This document shows, one piece after another, positions 1 to 10,960 of a stretch of 64,000 bases of DNA (position 1 is the stretch's first letter; the number at the start of each line of letters is the position of its first letter). The stretch is from assembly GCA_950295325.1 (NCBI GenBank), contig OX485803.1:37649554-37713553 (forward strand), in the 5' to 3' direction. Below the pieces are notes generated by a model. The model saw only the letters and a list, made by a program, of their open reading frames with translations, was not told the origin of the DNA and searched no databases. The translations under genes were made by a program, and so were the position numbers. Origin of the DNA: Polytrichum commune (taxonomy: Eukaryota; Streptophyta; Polytrichopsida; Polytrichales; Polytrichaceae).

Positions 1-1050
1 TCCGTTTTGATAGAGTAGTGACGGCATTGACTTTGGATTCAGGATATGAGGAGTGCTGGTAGATGGTATGTTGAATGTGATTCACATTTCTAGACCCGCC
101 TTCCCCATCCTCCTGAATTCGGACATGCTTTTCTTTCTTCCAATCTCTATTATTTGATTGGTAATCCTTTTTAGGTTCCGGATACTCATCTGTAGGATGT
201 CTTGCGGTCTTACAATTCCCGCATAGAGGCACATAATCTTGGGACTTCTTTGGGTTAGGACATTCATTAGCGTAATGTCCCAACTCTTGACACCTATAGC
301 ATATGGGTATTTTCCGTTTATCATTGGAATTAGAATTGTAGTTCCGCATATTATTGTTATAAGGAGGTCCATCCCAGTTAGGTGGACCATTGGTTCTACC
401 CCAACTAGGTCGGTTAGGGAAATTGATCGGGACCGGCCGTTTATTAAAATTCCTTCGAGGATTATAGTTGGAATTTGGGCCTGGCCCGGTTCTCTCTTCT
501 TGCCATGGTCGATTCCTATTGTCTTCAACTTGATTAACAGGACGCTGGGGTCTTAAATTCCAACATTTGCTCACCGAGTGGCTATTCCCACAATAAGTGC
601 ATTTAATTCATATGCCTTGGGGTGTAGGACACTCATTAGCCACATGACCATGCCCTTTACAATTAGTGCACCAAACATTTGTACGCTCATTAGTAGCTTG
701 GGGTCGTTTTGGTGCACCTTTCATGACCTTGACCGACAATTCTGTCAATTGTTTGGTTAAGTTCATGATAGCATCCTCATGTTTAGCTATGGTGGGGTCA
801 TGGGTGGAGGACGTCATCCCAGCCGGTTTAGAAAATATAGGAGTGGTAAAAGTGGTGGAAGGATGAACATCCGTTATATAGTGTTGATTTTGATTGGTTA
901 TGGGGAACGTTCCCATATGAGGAGGTATAGGGTTATTCGAGTAGGTGTTGTCCGTATAGATGACTAAGTCGTCTTCTAAACGGCACTCCTCCCAAATTTT
1001 GGCTTGAGCATATGCTTGCGCATATGTTGCCGTACGACCTTCCTTCACAT
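1..1050 (-). pseudogene. Retrotransposon gag remnant with zinc knuckles
   Basis: One minus-strand frame can be read from about 1050 to the window edge, broken only by two TGA codons (608-610 and 82-84). It encodes a hydrophilic nucleocapsid-like region with several CCHC-type knuckles: CTNCKGHGHVANEC (about 629-670), CTYCGNSHSVSKC (about 560-600), CYRCQELGHYANEC (about 261-302) and a degenerate fourth (about 198-239) whose last Cys is Tyr. Asn/Pro/Arg-rich spacers separate them. Such arrays are known from gag proteins of LTR retrotransposons that bind RNA in the particle. The upstream (N-terminal) part is lost where a CACTA-type end starts at 1051, and pol would lie beyond the left edge. Superfamily not determined; Ty3/gypsy is my guess. 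Confidence 0.75.
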
Positions 1051-1880
1051 CACTACAACAAAACACGTCTTTTACAACTAGGTTTTTTCACTCCTACGAG
1101 TGAGAAAATCCAGACTTTACTGATGTAAAAAATGACCAGTCGCTTCGGACAAGCAGTAAAGTCTGGTCATAGTCATGTCGGACAAGACGTTCCCAATGGA
1201 CACGTTCCCAATGGCAGTGAAGTTTGGGGTGTTCCGCGTGCTTCACTTCATAAAGTCATGTCCTACTTCACTATGCCTCATCAATATAAGCAACATAATA
1301 CACGTCACCATATAACTCCCTCTAGTAATCTCGGACAAGTCATGTAGGTGTGTACTAACTTTTGCACTTCACTACACAAAGTCATATATGTGAAATGAAA
1401 AAAGATCTGCATATCACTCCCTCTAGTAATCTTGGACAATAACGAAGGAGATCCATAACTTTACATAGTAAGTGCGTGTGATTTATTATAGTAAACAAAT
1501 CCGGCAATGACATAGAATTCTCACTTTATGACGTAATATCCATTTTATTATGTGGAGTAAAGTAGTCATGTAGGGGTGTACTAACATTCGCACTTCACTA
1601 CACAAAGTCATCTTACGGGTAATGAATTGAATTCTCCACGTCACTGCCCTTAGTAATCACAGACAGTAACGCATGACATTCATAACTCGGTATAGTAAGT
1701 GCATATGACTGGTTTTAGTAAACATCTCCGGCAATAGCATATATTTCTCACTGTTTGGCGGATGGACCTACTTTACTATGTGTAGTAACTTTTGTATCAA
1801 CCATTAGTATTTGGCTTACTTTGTGGAGTCATATGGTTGTCATATGTAGTAAGTTTTTGCTATGTCTTAAAATAACAAAA
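1051..1880. mobile_element. CACTA-type terminus with subterminal repeats
   Basis: The sequence switches from gag to CACTACAACAAAACACG at 1051, a typical CACTA end that interrupts the gag frame. The 800 bp that follow have no gene. They are built from short motifs repeated in both orientations (AGTAAAGTC, GTAGTAAG, CACTTCACTACACAAAGTCAT at about 1360 and 1590). This is how CACTA subterminal transposase-binding regions look. A related block occurs at 6720-7000. I could not find the matching opposite end; CAT at 1048-1050 would be the 3-bp target duplication to look for. Confidence 0.6.
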
Positions 1881-3391
1881 CCCAGGGAACAAGGTCTCCA
1901 GGAAGACTGAGCTAGTGTCTATAAGGGTTAATGTCACATTGGATTAAGGTTCTTAATAACATCTTAGGGTGATTCTCATTCTTTACTCTCTTCAATATTA
2001 ACTTATCCCATTCTGTTTCCTTCCTCTTATTAATTCATTCGTGATGGTTCCGTAGTGAGTGTTGTCTGTCCTATCTTCAAGGTAGGTACTATCACTCTAA
2101 AGCTTGGACCTAATTCCGTCGTGAAGCTCAACAGCTTGGCGAGTAGTCAATGGCTCATAGTCAGGACAAAGTCCGGGGTAATGTCTTTTTGTAACCGCAT
2201 AGTCTTTGCTCATCATAATTCACAATTGCAATAATTCAACGATTTAATTCCTTCCTTAATCAACTTACAACCATCATGCAAGCGTCGCAAAGCTAATAGC
2301 CATCACCCCCACTTATCGGGTAAACCTGGCAACTCATCTCAAAAACATCCACATTGTCAATACATAAAGCCATGCATGATAGGCTAGGCGATATTCTGTG
2401 TTAAAGCTTTAGTCTGCTGATCTTATTCAAAAATTACACAAGGTATAATCTTACTCTGTGATGGTAATATCTCCTCCGTCTCAGGTAACTCTCTGTCAGC
2501 CTATGGCCTACCAGCTACTGTCTCTTGCCTTCGTCTCTCTCTGATACACAGAATCTACCTAGGCTATATTCTACCTCAGTAACTGCCAGGTAATGTCTAT
2601 CTCTGTCATTCTGACTTAAGACTTTGAATCTGGCTATGGCCACTTAGTCTATCTCGGGGTAATGGCCTTGCTTCTCTCAAGCCTCTCAGCCTTTACTACG
2701 TCCTCTCAAACTACTTGCCTCTTTTACTTCTTCTCAACATCTATTCTACTTCAGCCTCCTGGCTAGGTATTTCCTTTGTCTTACTGATGAACAGGCGATC
2801 GCCCCTCTCAAGCGACTCGTCCTCAATTCTTCCTCTCTGTCCCTCTGGTTATAGCCTGATTATCACTCCTCGACAATGGCTCAAGGTTCTCACAGCCTGC
2901 ACTCTTTATCTTGCCTCTCAGACCACCCGGTATGCCCTCGGCTATTGCCCTCAAGGGTTCTGATTATGGCCTGATACTTCTCAACATTAGTTTCCCCAGA
3001 CATTACTCTTCAAATTCTCACTTAACCCTCTCTTCTCTCTGGCCTATCGCCTGATATTTCTTTCACTTCCTTTGTCAATAAAACAACTTTACTCTCCCAG
3101 TCGGACACTTCTCACCAGACCACTTGCCTGACTCATATTCAACTATCAAGTTCTTACAGATTCATGTCAACATTCCATTCCAAGACAATTGCACAGACAC
3201 ACAACACTACTTACACTCCGAACTCGTCAAGATTATAGCACTGGTATTATATTTCACTTCAATGTCACATATCAAAAACTACCAGAGTCCGAATCACTCG
3301 GCTCTAAGAATTCTATGTCTAAGCCCACAAGCATCTCACTTGGGGTTGCCTATTAGCCACCCAACCTCAATCTCTGAGTGTTGGTGCATCC
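1881..3391. repeat. Gene-free degenerate repeat tract
   Basis: No convincing gene. From about 2150 to 3391 the sequence is rich in C/T with recurring short words such as GGCTATGGCC, TATTGCC and AGGTAATGTC. The same words (GGCGATAGCC, AATAGCC) resume at about 4520-4780 on the other side of the inserted CACTA MITE, so it is probably one tract split by the insertion. Short open frames here (for example 2715-2963) are compositional. Confidence 0.4.
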
Positions 3392-4516
3392 CACTACAAG
3401 GAAATGGGTGTATAATTGACAAAAATGTGACACTAAAATGTCCGAAGTGACAAAATCAGCTCAAAGCTATGAGTTTTTGTCAATTCGGACATTATTCAAA
3501 ATTTGTGTCAATTTTCTGTCATCAGATTTATATATTTCACGTTTAACTTATTCCCTTCACCTGAGCATGTGTCTCATATTTATTAACAACAAAAGGTGTT
3601 ACAAAAGGTTTTTAATTATTGTAATTACTAGTATAAGTAATTAATATAATTAATGTATTTACTATAATTAATGTAATAACTAATTTAATTAATTAATGTA
3701 AATACTGAAATTACCAATTTAAGTAAATACTGCAATTACCCTTTTGAGTAAATACTGAAATTACCAATTTAACTAAATACTGAAATTTGTTAATTTAAGT
3801 AAATACTGAAATTTGCTATTTTCAGTAAAATACTGAAATTATTGTAATTAATGTAGTTAAAATAATTACAATAATTACTGTAATAATGTTTAGGAGTATT
3901 TTTGTAAATTGTTTTTAATACAAATACAATACGTACTAATTAAAAACAGTAAATACATTAATTCTATGCTTGTTTTTACTTTCACTAATTAAAAAATATA
4001 TATACATAAGTTTATAAGTCTTATGGCTTCTTCATACAAAACTCTTACATACTTGGCCTATATCATGTAATGAGCGGTGGCTTAGTGGCTAAGGCCTTCA
4101 CACTATAACCAAAAGGTTCAAGGTTCGATCCCCTTGACCCCTTACCCTTGGCTCCGCCTAGGGTAGGTAGGTGGCTTTGTTCATTATTAGCCTAGGTTAG
4201 GTGAGGTGGCCCTTCGCCCTTAGACCTATGTGAGTAGGCCCTGAATGCGAGGGTGTATTACTAATTTAGGATTTTTTTACTAGTATAACTTGGACATTAA
4301 ACCACATCACCATGGGTAAATGACGAGGTAAAGAGATTCCAACATGGCAAGGGGGCCGGAGTAAATGGAATCCTACGTGTATAATTGTCCCAGATGACAA
4401 AGAAATTGACAGAACTTTGTTAATTGTATGACCGAATCAAGGTGCCCTATATGACACCCAAATTAACAGAATTTCGTCACATTTTTGTCAAATAGGTCAT
4501 ATAAACTCTTGTAGTG
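3392..4516. mobile_element. Complete non-autonomous CACTA (1125 bp)
   Basis: Begins CACTACAAGG and ends CTTGTAGTG, giving a 9-bp terminal inverted repeat. It is flanked by TCC on both sides (3389-3391 and 4517-4519), the 3-bp duplication expected of CACTA. Both subterminal regions, read inward, share TTGACAAAAATGTGAC, a likely transposase-binding motif. The interior is AT-rich, with repeated AGTAAATACTGAAATT-like words at 3700-3860 and no transposase, so it depended on an autonomous partner. A tRNA-derived SINE sits inside it. Confidence 0.85.
4073..4275 (+). mobile_element. tRNA-derived SINE
   Basis: The head resembles a tRNA gene: a pol III A box TGGCTTAGTGG (about 4078-4088) and a B box GGTTCGATCCC (4122-4132) at normal spacing. 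A tRNA-unrelated body with short GGTAGGTAGGTGG-like repeats follows, and the copy ends in a T-rich stretch near 4270. With only a tRNA-like 5' third and a longer unrelated tail, a SINE is more likely than a functional tRNA gene. It lies inside the CACTA MITE, so it inserted later or travelled with it. No clear target duplication seen. Confidence 0.65.
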
Positions 4517-4519
4517 TCC

Positions 4520-5222
4520 TCTAGCCTATTGCCTTCACTACGAGACTATGCTTGATTTCTAAACTGGAAAATAGCCTGTCGTCTACCTCGGCTGTCCCCT
4601 CCTTATAGTGTCGAGAGAGAAAGACAGTCGGTTAGCCTTGTAACCGCCTCTGCCACGGCGATAGCCCTTCCTTTTCACATTGGATGGTCTCCAGTGGCTA
4701 ATAGCCGGATGAATCTCATCAAAATTCGAAAATGGCCAACTTCGGCTAGGCGATAGCCAAAAAATTGGTGTTACATCATATGTCATTATTGTGTATAACT
4801 GGTAGTGAACTTTATATGGCTTTGCAAAGTGACATATTCTGGATGCATATGACTGTACTTACTACAACTAGTAACATGAGGTCAACTCATCATAGTTAGA
4901 TGTTAATGGCATGCACAAAATAATCTGCTTAGTCATACTAACAATACTATGCTGAGTCATCTAATGGATGGTCGCTTCACTTTGAGATGCAAGTTGATTC
5001 TATAAACTAACATTCATTTACGACATACAATGAAGTGTATAATACATTCCTCCACCAAGTGCAGTCACACAAACATGGTTCCAATGTTCTACTACCAAAT
5101 TCATAAGGGTACAAATAGTATGTCATTCATGTTCCACATTTCACTACTAGCAATGATAAATACTACACTCCGAGGTTTTATAAGTCTGAATATTAACATT
5201 GCTCTACAAGTCCACACTACAC
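4520..5222. other. Gene-free spacer with CACTA-like short repeats
   Basis: No gene seen. 4520-4780 continues the GGCNATAGCC-rich tract. 4790-5220 has scattered words shared with 1051-1880 and 6720-7000 (TACTACAACTAGTAAC, CTTCACTTT), suggesting CACTA subterminal origin. Confidence 0.35.
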
Positions 5223-5459
5223 TCACGTAGGTGCATACAACCTAACACAATCATTTGGCCAAAGAACGTAGTGGCATTTTGCGTTGCCGATTGTAGTGAT
5301 TAGAGGGTCGTCTTTGGAGAGGGGAATACATAGGGGATAGTCATCCTTATATGTCTCCGTAAATGTGGGAGATATGTAGCCACCGCCAATCACCTTATTG
5401 TGCAATATCCCACCTGCTAGGTTCTTTACAATACCCTTTCCAATGAATGTCGTCTTCAA
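5223..5459 (-). pseudogene. CACTA tnpA-like C-terminal domain fragment
   Basis: A 78-residue open stretch. Its plan (G..L.NKVIG..Y near the middle, a short acidic link, then TIGNAKCHYVLWPNDCVRL) matches the TIG-A-...-WP signature of the DUF8039-type domain in plant CACTA second proteins. A better copy of that plan lies at 15691-16164. It lies downstream, in transposon orientation, of the tnp2 remnant at 7.6-12.5 kb, the usual tnpD-then-tnpA order, so it may belong to that element. No other exons could be joined with confidence; the start and end given are only the open-frame limits. Confidence 0.45.
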
Positions 5460-6357
5460 GTTTTCTCTTCATGACCGCAGATATGAACCACATCCCCCGC
5501 ATTTTGCACAAGTGCAACAACCACATGTTAGTGTTTGAATTGGGGGCATTTACGGTTGAGGTCCTACTTTTGGGACAAATGACTTAAGGACTTTGTTGCA
5601 TTGATCTTGGTTTTCATCATGATTTACTATTATTTGATCAATAAATTTTACATAAATAAGTAGATAGTTCAAAGGCTTTATCAAAAAAGATTTTTATTAT
5701 TATTTAATAATTACCCTAAACCCTAAACCCTAAACCCTAGGCCACATCAGTGGCATTTTTTTGTTATTTAGGTGTACATTGGTGGTCAATTATTTCCTGT
5801 TATGTATCTTGGTACCTTGGTAAAAGTGTCATGTGTCCATTCATATAAATTTTTTTGTCCAATTCTAATACTAGACGTTCCTTTTACGTGTGGCCGTGAG
5901 TATATGTATATTTGGACATGTTTGGTGCCACATGTAAAGTTGGGCAATTTCTATTCAATACATATTTGAATCTATTGGTACACACTTGAACGATGAGTGT
6001 AAGGAAAAAATTTGGGATCATTTCGATTAATTCTTGTTATCCTTTTCGTTCCTTGATCCTCAGGTCAGGAAGTAAGACAACACTCCTGAATGTCCTTTAA
6101 GGAATCAAATGGATATCATAGATGACCCTATTCCTTCTAAATTAACTTTGTCGTTGTATTCAATATGGAGGATGAAATGTAGGTATGATCCAAAATATGC
6201 TCCACAATACAAATCCAATTATACCAAGTATGTGAAGTTATCAAAAAAAGTCCTTAAACCGTTAGACACCCAAAAATAGTACCCCAACCGTGAATGGCCC
6301 CAATTACAATTGGGCAAGGTTTAGGGTTTTGCAACAAAATATCGAAACATGTTTCCT
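5460..6357. other. Gene-free spacer with telomere-like tract
   Basis: No gene recognised. AT-rich, with the CCCTAAA tract at 5713-5739 as the only distinct feature. Some of it may be intron of the tnpA-like remnant whose fragments flank it (5223-5459 and 6358-6652, minus). Confidence 0.4.
5713..5739. repeat. Interstitial telomere-type repeat (CCCTAAA)n
   Basis: About three and a half tandem CCCTAAA units, the plant (TTTAGGG) telomere type. Too short for a telomere. It may be a break-repair scar or a promoter-type telo-box, but no gene start lies next to it. Confidence 0.8.
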
Positions 6358-6652
6358 AGCAAGTGCGTACATATTCGAGGCTGGTTTTGGTCTTCTTTGA
6401 AGCCTTGGTGCCAAGGGAAGGTTTATCAGCCCGGTGTTTGTCCACCACCTGTTTGTTCTTTAATGGGCTACTTCTCAATTTCTCTACAATGTCGCCTTTC
6501 TTTAATATTGGCAGAGCCTCCAATGTCAAGTTCTCGCCCTCAGTCAGTCGTGCACGCTTGTGTTTAAGGGCAACCTCTTTTTTGGCATCCCCACCATGCG
6601 CACTGATGCCTTGGCTGCTCGATGGCGCCCGAACTGGTCGAATTGCACCGCT
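6358..6652 (-). pseudogene. Basic tnpA-like exon remnant
   Basis: On the minus strand an open segment starts after an acceptor-like TTTCCAG (about 6655) and reads GAIRPVRAPSSSQG..., then KKEVALKHKRARLTEGENL and further Lys-rich sequence, ending at TAG 6357-6359. The Lys/Ser-rich low-complexity composition matches the linker that follows the DUF8039-like domain in the tnpA-like gene at 15.7 kb. Identity with tnpA is inferred from position and composition, not from a conserved motif. Confidence 0.35.
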
Positions 6653-6719
6653 GGAAACCTTATTTACCTATGAATATCAACTTCCATTGCGCACATTAGA
6701 CATCGCTACACCAGTTATG

Positions 6720-7010
6720 ATTTAGTTCAGCACATACATAAGGCCATATAACTAATTCTAGTGATATTGTGTTCTATTGCCACCAGTCATGTCACTGTGA
6801 GTTACATTCGGGTCATTACTGCCAATAGTAATGTCAGACAATAACGATTGAAATGCATTACTACACCTAGTAAGCGCGTTGACTGCTTATAGTAAACAAG
6901 TCCAGTAATGGCATATACATCTCACTTTATGGCGTAATCTCTACTTAACTATGTGGAGTAAAATGCCAATGTACCTAGCAGGTTCAGCTTTGTCTTACAT
7001 AAATTAATAC
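6720..7010. repeat. CACTA-like subterminal repeat block (second copy)
   Basis: Shares long stretches in direct orientation with 1400-1800, including ATCTCACTTTATGGCGTAAT, AGTAAACAAGTCC and TATGTGGAGTAAA. No gene. Probably the subterminal part of a related CACTA copy that was rearranged or overwritten. Confidence 0.5.
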
Positions 7011-7135
7011 TATTCCACCTATCATCTTGCCACAGAAACTTTGTAAGGAATTTCTGACTTGAAGTGGATATTGAGAGATAGTACCAAATTGAACAAATAG
7101 AGACAAGTCGAATCAAATAGTAACATTAGAGCCTT

Positions 7136-7621
7136 CACTACTACAAAAACATGGCTTAATGTCTCGGCACAATTGACTATCCATGTTTATTTAACTGAGG
7201 TAGCTCGACCTCATAGTCAGGGTGGTTTTTATGACTGACCATAGTCCCAAATCACCCTTGGTTTTTTTGACTCAACAATCCAATCGCACTTATTGACTAA
7301 ACATAGTCCACAAAGTCAGAGGAGGCATACATTATTGGGAGCGAGCAAACTATGCATTGAATATGTTTTTTTGACTCAAGACCCAATCACACATTTAGAC
7401 TAACTACAGTCTTAAAAACTTGAGGGTTCATACATTATTGGTAGCAAGCAACCTATCTATTGCATATGTTGTTTTTTTTACTCAGTAATTTGTATGCATG
7501 CATGGCACATGATCCTACATAAAGTTTGGGCATATCAAATACAAATTGAATTAGAAGCATGGCTATGTGCACCTTGTAATAACTACTTTGTACGTATGAG
7601 ATACACAAGCCGGTATGACAT
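7136..7621. mobile_element. Probable CACTA 3' end beyond the tnp2 remnant
   Basis: CACTACTACAAAAACATGG at 7136 looks like a CACTA terminus. It lies just past the 3' end of the minus-strand transposase remnant. The next 450 bp hold spaced variants of GACTAAACATAGTCC (about 7237, 7293, 7397), as in subterminal binding regions. The other end of this element was not found; the 5' side is lost near 12.53 kb. Confidence 0.55.
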
Positions 7622-8474
7622 TCATTCTTCATCTGAAGATGAAATTCCAAGGTAATCTGAATTGTCCTCTAAGTCAAACTCATTAATATCTTGCCCTCAT
7701 CATTATCATCTGCACTATCATCATGCTCCACATCACCTGCATCTAGTGTGGGATCTGCCAAGCCTGAATAGTTGCTATCATTCCCTAAGGTCAGACAAGG
7801 CACCTCTACCATTTTATCCTTGGCACATTCTACTCTTCGACTGCGAGGCTCGTTCTTCAGAACCACTTTCCATCCAGGTTCATTGCCAGGATCATTTGAG
7901 AAAAAACCTGCTCAACGTGGATAGGAAATGCAAAAGAATCTTCAGAGATGGGTAACATATGATTGAAGTTCACCAAAGTGAACCCATACTCATCACGTTT
8001 CATCGTAGCCCCTGCTCCTCTATGATTGGCTCTCACCCAATTGCACAACAACACTATCACACACGTGGTACCATAGTTTAATTCCAAGATCTCCTCCACA
8101 TAGCCTACATATTCAACCTCTGCTTCAATGGGGTTCCTGTCATTTACACTTGAGCGACACGTTGTCCCAAATACAGCTGCAACTCCAGAATCCATGGTAA
8201 CCAAATTGGTATCAGCACTCTTCACACGGATGTGATTGCCATATGCATACATAGACCGGTATGCAGTAGCTTTCATGGTAGGAGGTATGCTCAATTGAAT
8301 GACCTCCTCTTCTATGTTCTCTCCATCATTGATTGCTTTGGAAATGGCTGGTAATATCCAATTTTCATAAGGCGGCAACGGCCTCAACTCATCTGGATAT
8401 TGCAACCTTGCCCTCCCTCCCCTCCTCCTATGACTATTCTGATAGTGCAATCGAGCTGTGCCTTGAGCTTCCAC
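7622..8474 (-). pseudogene. CACTA transposase C-terminal region (DUF4216-like)
   Basis: An open stretch on minus (8474-7857) carries the features of the DUF4216 region at the end of plant CACTA tnp2 proteins: an Asp-rich start, VEYVGYVEEILELNYGTTCVIVLLCNWV, then a GFTLVNFNHM-like segment and FPIHVEQVFSQM. It ends DGKWF-stop at 7857; one base out of frame the text continues WKVVLKNEPRSRRVE. A second one-base slip at about 7695 leads to an acidic tail ending SDEE-stop at 7622-7624. Two frameshifts in 250 bp make it inactive. Upstream it joins the DUF4218-like exon. Confidence 0.75.
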
Positions 8475-8645
8475 AGCGTCTTCGTACCTCCTGCCATCAA
8501 AAAGTTAGGTATAAAAGTCACGAGGGCATTTGATTTTGGCAATATTGTAAGAAATCACATATATGATAGGGTGTATTATATGATAGGGCCATTGTAGACC
8601 AAAATTAAACATGGCCTGACTATCTATATGTATACATATGAGATC

Positions 8646-9527
8646 TTACTTTTTCCAGGGTTGTAATGCGGCTGCATTTTTCAAGACAAACGAGTGTGCC
8701 CAATCCCTCAAGATAGCAGGCATAAGCCTGTCATGCCCCTCTCCTTTTGGCATTTCATCATACATCTTGGGATCTTCACGGTCATCCCATACTTGCGTCT
8801 TTGTGCTCTTGGAGTCTTTTATGTACTTTGTACAAAATCCGAGCGATTCTTCAATTGAGTACCCCTCAGCCATGCTCCTTTCCGGCCTTCCCCTATTTCG
8901 TACAAAATTCTTCAATGTCTTCATGTACCTTTCTATAGGGTACATCCATCTGGTGTGCACAGGACCACATAGGTCCAACTCCTCTACTAGGTGGTACATT
9001 AGATGTGTCATTACATTGAACAAAGAAGGCGGAAACTCTTTCTCAAGGATACACAATGTCATTGCAGCCTCTTCTCTTAGTTCTTTCATACTGCTTGGAT
9101 CCAAGGTTTTGGCACAAATCCGTTGAAATACACGACTCAGGCGAATGATTGCAAGCCTTGATCCCTTTGGCAGTATAGTGCGAACACATAAAGGTAGGAC
9201 CTGTTGCATAAGAATGTGATAATCATGGGCTTTTAAGCCCTTCATTTTGTTAGTAACAGGGTGTATTCTTTTTTTCAAAGAACTTGAGTATGAAGAGGGG
9301 GCCTTCAACTCCTGTATTATACCCGCAAATGTTTGTCGTTCATCCGCGGTCAACACATAAGGTGCAGGTGGTAGCTCTAGTTCTCCATTCCCCATGGGAA
9401 TGGGCCACAAATTTGAGCGTACGTTCATAACAACCATATCTCTCCTTACAGCCACTGTATCTTCTTCACCAAAAAGAATGTTCATTAAGTGCTCAACGAG
9501 ATTTTTCTCGCAGTGCATCACGTCCAA
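8646..9527 (-). pseudogene. CACTA transposase middle region (DUF4218-like)
   Basis: A 293-residue open stretch beginning MDVMHCEKNLVEHLMNILFG, the usual end of the tnp2 catalytic part. A DUF4218-like domain follows: LKAHDYHILMQQVLPL, FPPSLFNVMTHLMYHLVEEL, CGPVHTRWMYPIERYMKTLK and GYSIEESLGFCTKYI. An intron-like gap (9541-9753) separates it from the upstream tnp2 exon. The stretch itself has no stop, but it belongs to the broken gene described at 7622-8474 and 9754-12520. Confidence 0.85.
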
Positions 9528-10287
9528 AGTGTGACGAATAAGAAGATCCTGTAAAAACCATAATAAATTATCAATTATGTTACATACTTAGATTGTATAC
9601 AAGCCTTCTTCATACTGCTATATTGGAATATGTTGGATCAATCATTTAAAATGTTGCGCCATACATCTATACCATAATTAGTCTAAAAGCAAAACAATGC
9701 TATAGACTACACTAAACATTTGACTATAATGCATCTTAAAATAATTTACAAGCTCATAATTGGTTTATTTGACAATCTTTAAGACTAGAGTATTTGTTGT
9801 GCATAAAGAGCAGAGTTTCAGATAAACGAACCTTCCAGTAAGGGAGTTTCCATAGAGCACACATTCTTTTCATTCCATGCTTGTGTACAGGGTTATTTAT
9901 GGCTCCAGGTTTTCCCCCTTTAGCAATCCATTTATCTCGCTCTGTAGCATTTTTTATAATCTCGTCCGTCAAGAGTGCTCGTGGTTTTGTCCTCTTTTCT
10001 ATCTTGCCATTGAACCAGCTTTTCTTTTTTCGGTAAGGATGTGGGCGAGCGAGTAGGCCTCTATGACCGGTATAGATCATTTTCCGCATAGGTTTCGAGT
10101 ACCTTGCAATTGTATTTGGCCCGCAATTTGGACAAGCCTTGTAACTGTCACAAAAAATTCCCCACCCTTCGATTTCGTCCTAGTCCGAGTGGAAAAATTA
10201 TAATGACACGTATAAAATCCTCCCTCGGTAATTCAATGTATGATTCCAATATACCCTTGGAATATACACAACTTGACTAATCCCACA

Positions 10288-10455
10288 CTATGTCATCTTA
10301 TATTCCTTAACTTCGCGTAAGGTCACATCCTTAGCCTTTTCCAATGTCCACCCGGCCGCCTTGGCTATGCCTGCCTTCAATAATTTCCCTCGTGTGAATC
10401 GAGTCCTCGCCGTTGATTCCACACTACTCCACGAACCTTCGCTTGTTGATTCCAT
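10288..10455 (-). CDS. Conserved 55-aa small ORF of element A
   Basis: A 55-residue basic peptide starting MESTSEGS and containing RFTRGKLLKAGIAKAAGWTL then EKAKDVT, ending at TAG. The ATG at 10455 is chosen over the upstream in-frame ATGs (10482 and 10464) because copies in elements B and D begin ME at the equivalent place. The shared core is RG..L.A..AKA.GWTLEKA..., retained although flanking DNA differs widely. That points to past selection on the peptide. No domain recognised; the amphipathic Lys/Ala-rich centre could be a helix. Confidence 0.6.
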   Translation of the reverse strand: MESTSEGSWSSVESTARTRFTRGKLLKAGIAKAAGWTLEKAKDVTLREVKEYKMT

Positions 10456-10659
10456 GAAGCACATAAGTTTAAGTATTAACAAATACTTGTGTAACTTATG
10501 GTGGCCTCTCCTTCACAGGCCTTCACATTCCATTACTAAGTTCAACCTCAATGGTCAATCACCAATACATTCAAAAGTTACACACACCCCTTCCTACCTA
10601 ATGAATCCAACACTTTAAGTCTAAACATCATAAGTCAAAAACTATAAGAGTGTGTCACT

Positions 10660-10960
10660 ATTTTTTTGGAAGTTTGGACATAGTCTCGGTTTTTTGGCTT
10701 TCAAAAATTCATATGAAGTCCAAAAAATGAGTTCTTGGTATCCATGGATAGGTAATGAAGTCCTCTACATGAATATACAATAATATTTTTACTGCCACAA
10801 AGTATATGGTCGCAATTCTACGCTGTTCCCTTTGAATCTGCACTTTTTCACTAGTTTTTGGAAGTTTGGACATAGTCTCGTTTTTGGGCTCTCAAAAATT
10901 CATATGAAGTCCAAAAAATGAGTTCTTGGTATCCATGGATAGGTAATGAGTTCTTGATAC
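10660..10960. repeat. 192-bp tandem repeat in element A (about 1.5 units)
   Basis: The word GGAAGTTTGGACATAGTCTC recurs at 10668 and 10860, exactly 192 bp apart, with near-identical following sequence. The same 192-bp unit is in element C at 47127-47570. Confidence 0.85.

Noticed and set aside
741-741. The finding entry at coordinate 741
   Set aside because: That number is a residue position; the DNA concerned is at about 33750-33790. Read the entry with that location.
4073-4146. Functional tRNA gene
   Set aside because: A and B boxes are good, but the acceptor arms do not pair convincingly and a SINE-like body follows.
5713-5739. Chromosome end
   Set aside because: Only about 3.5 CCCTAAA units with ordinary sequence on both sides.
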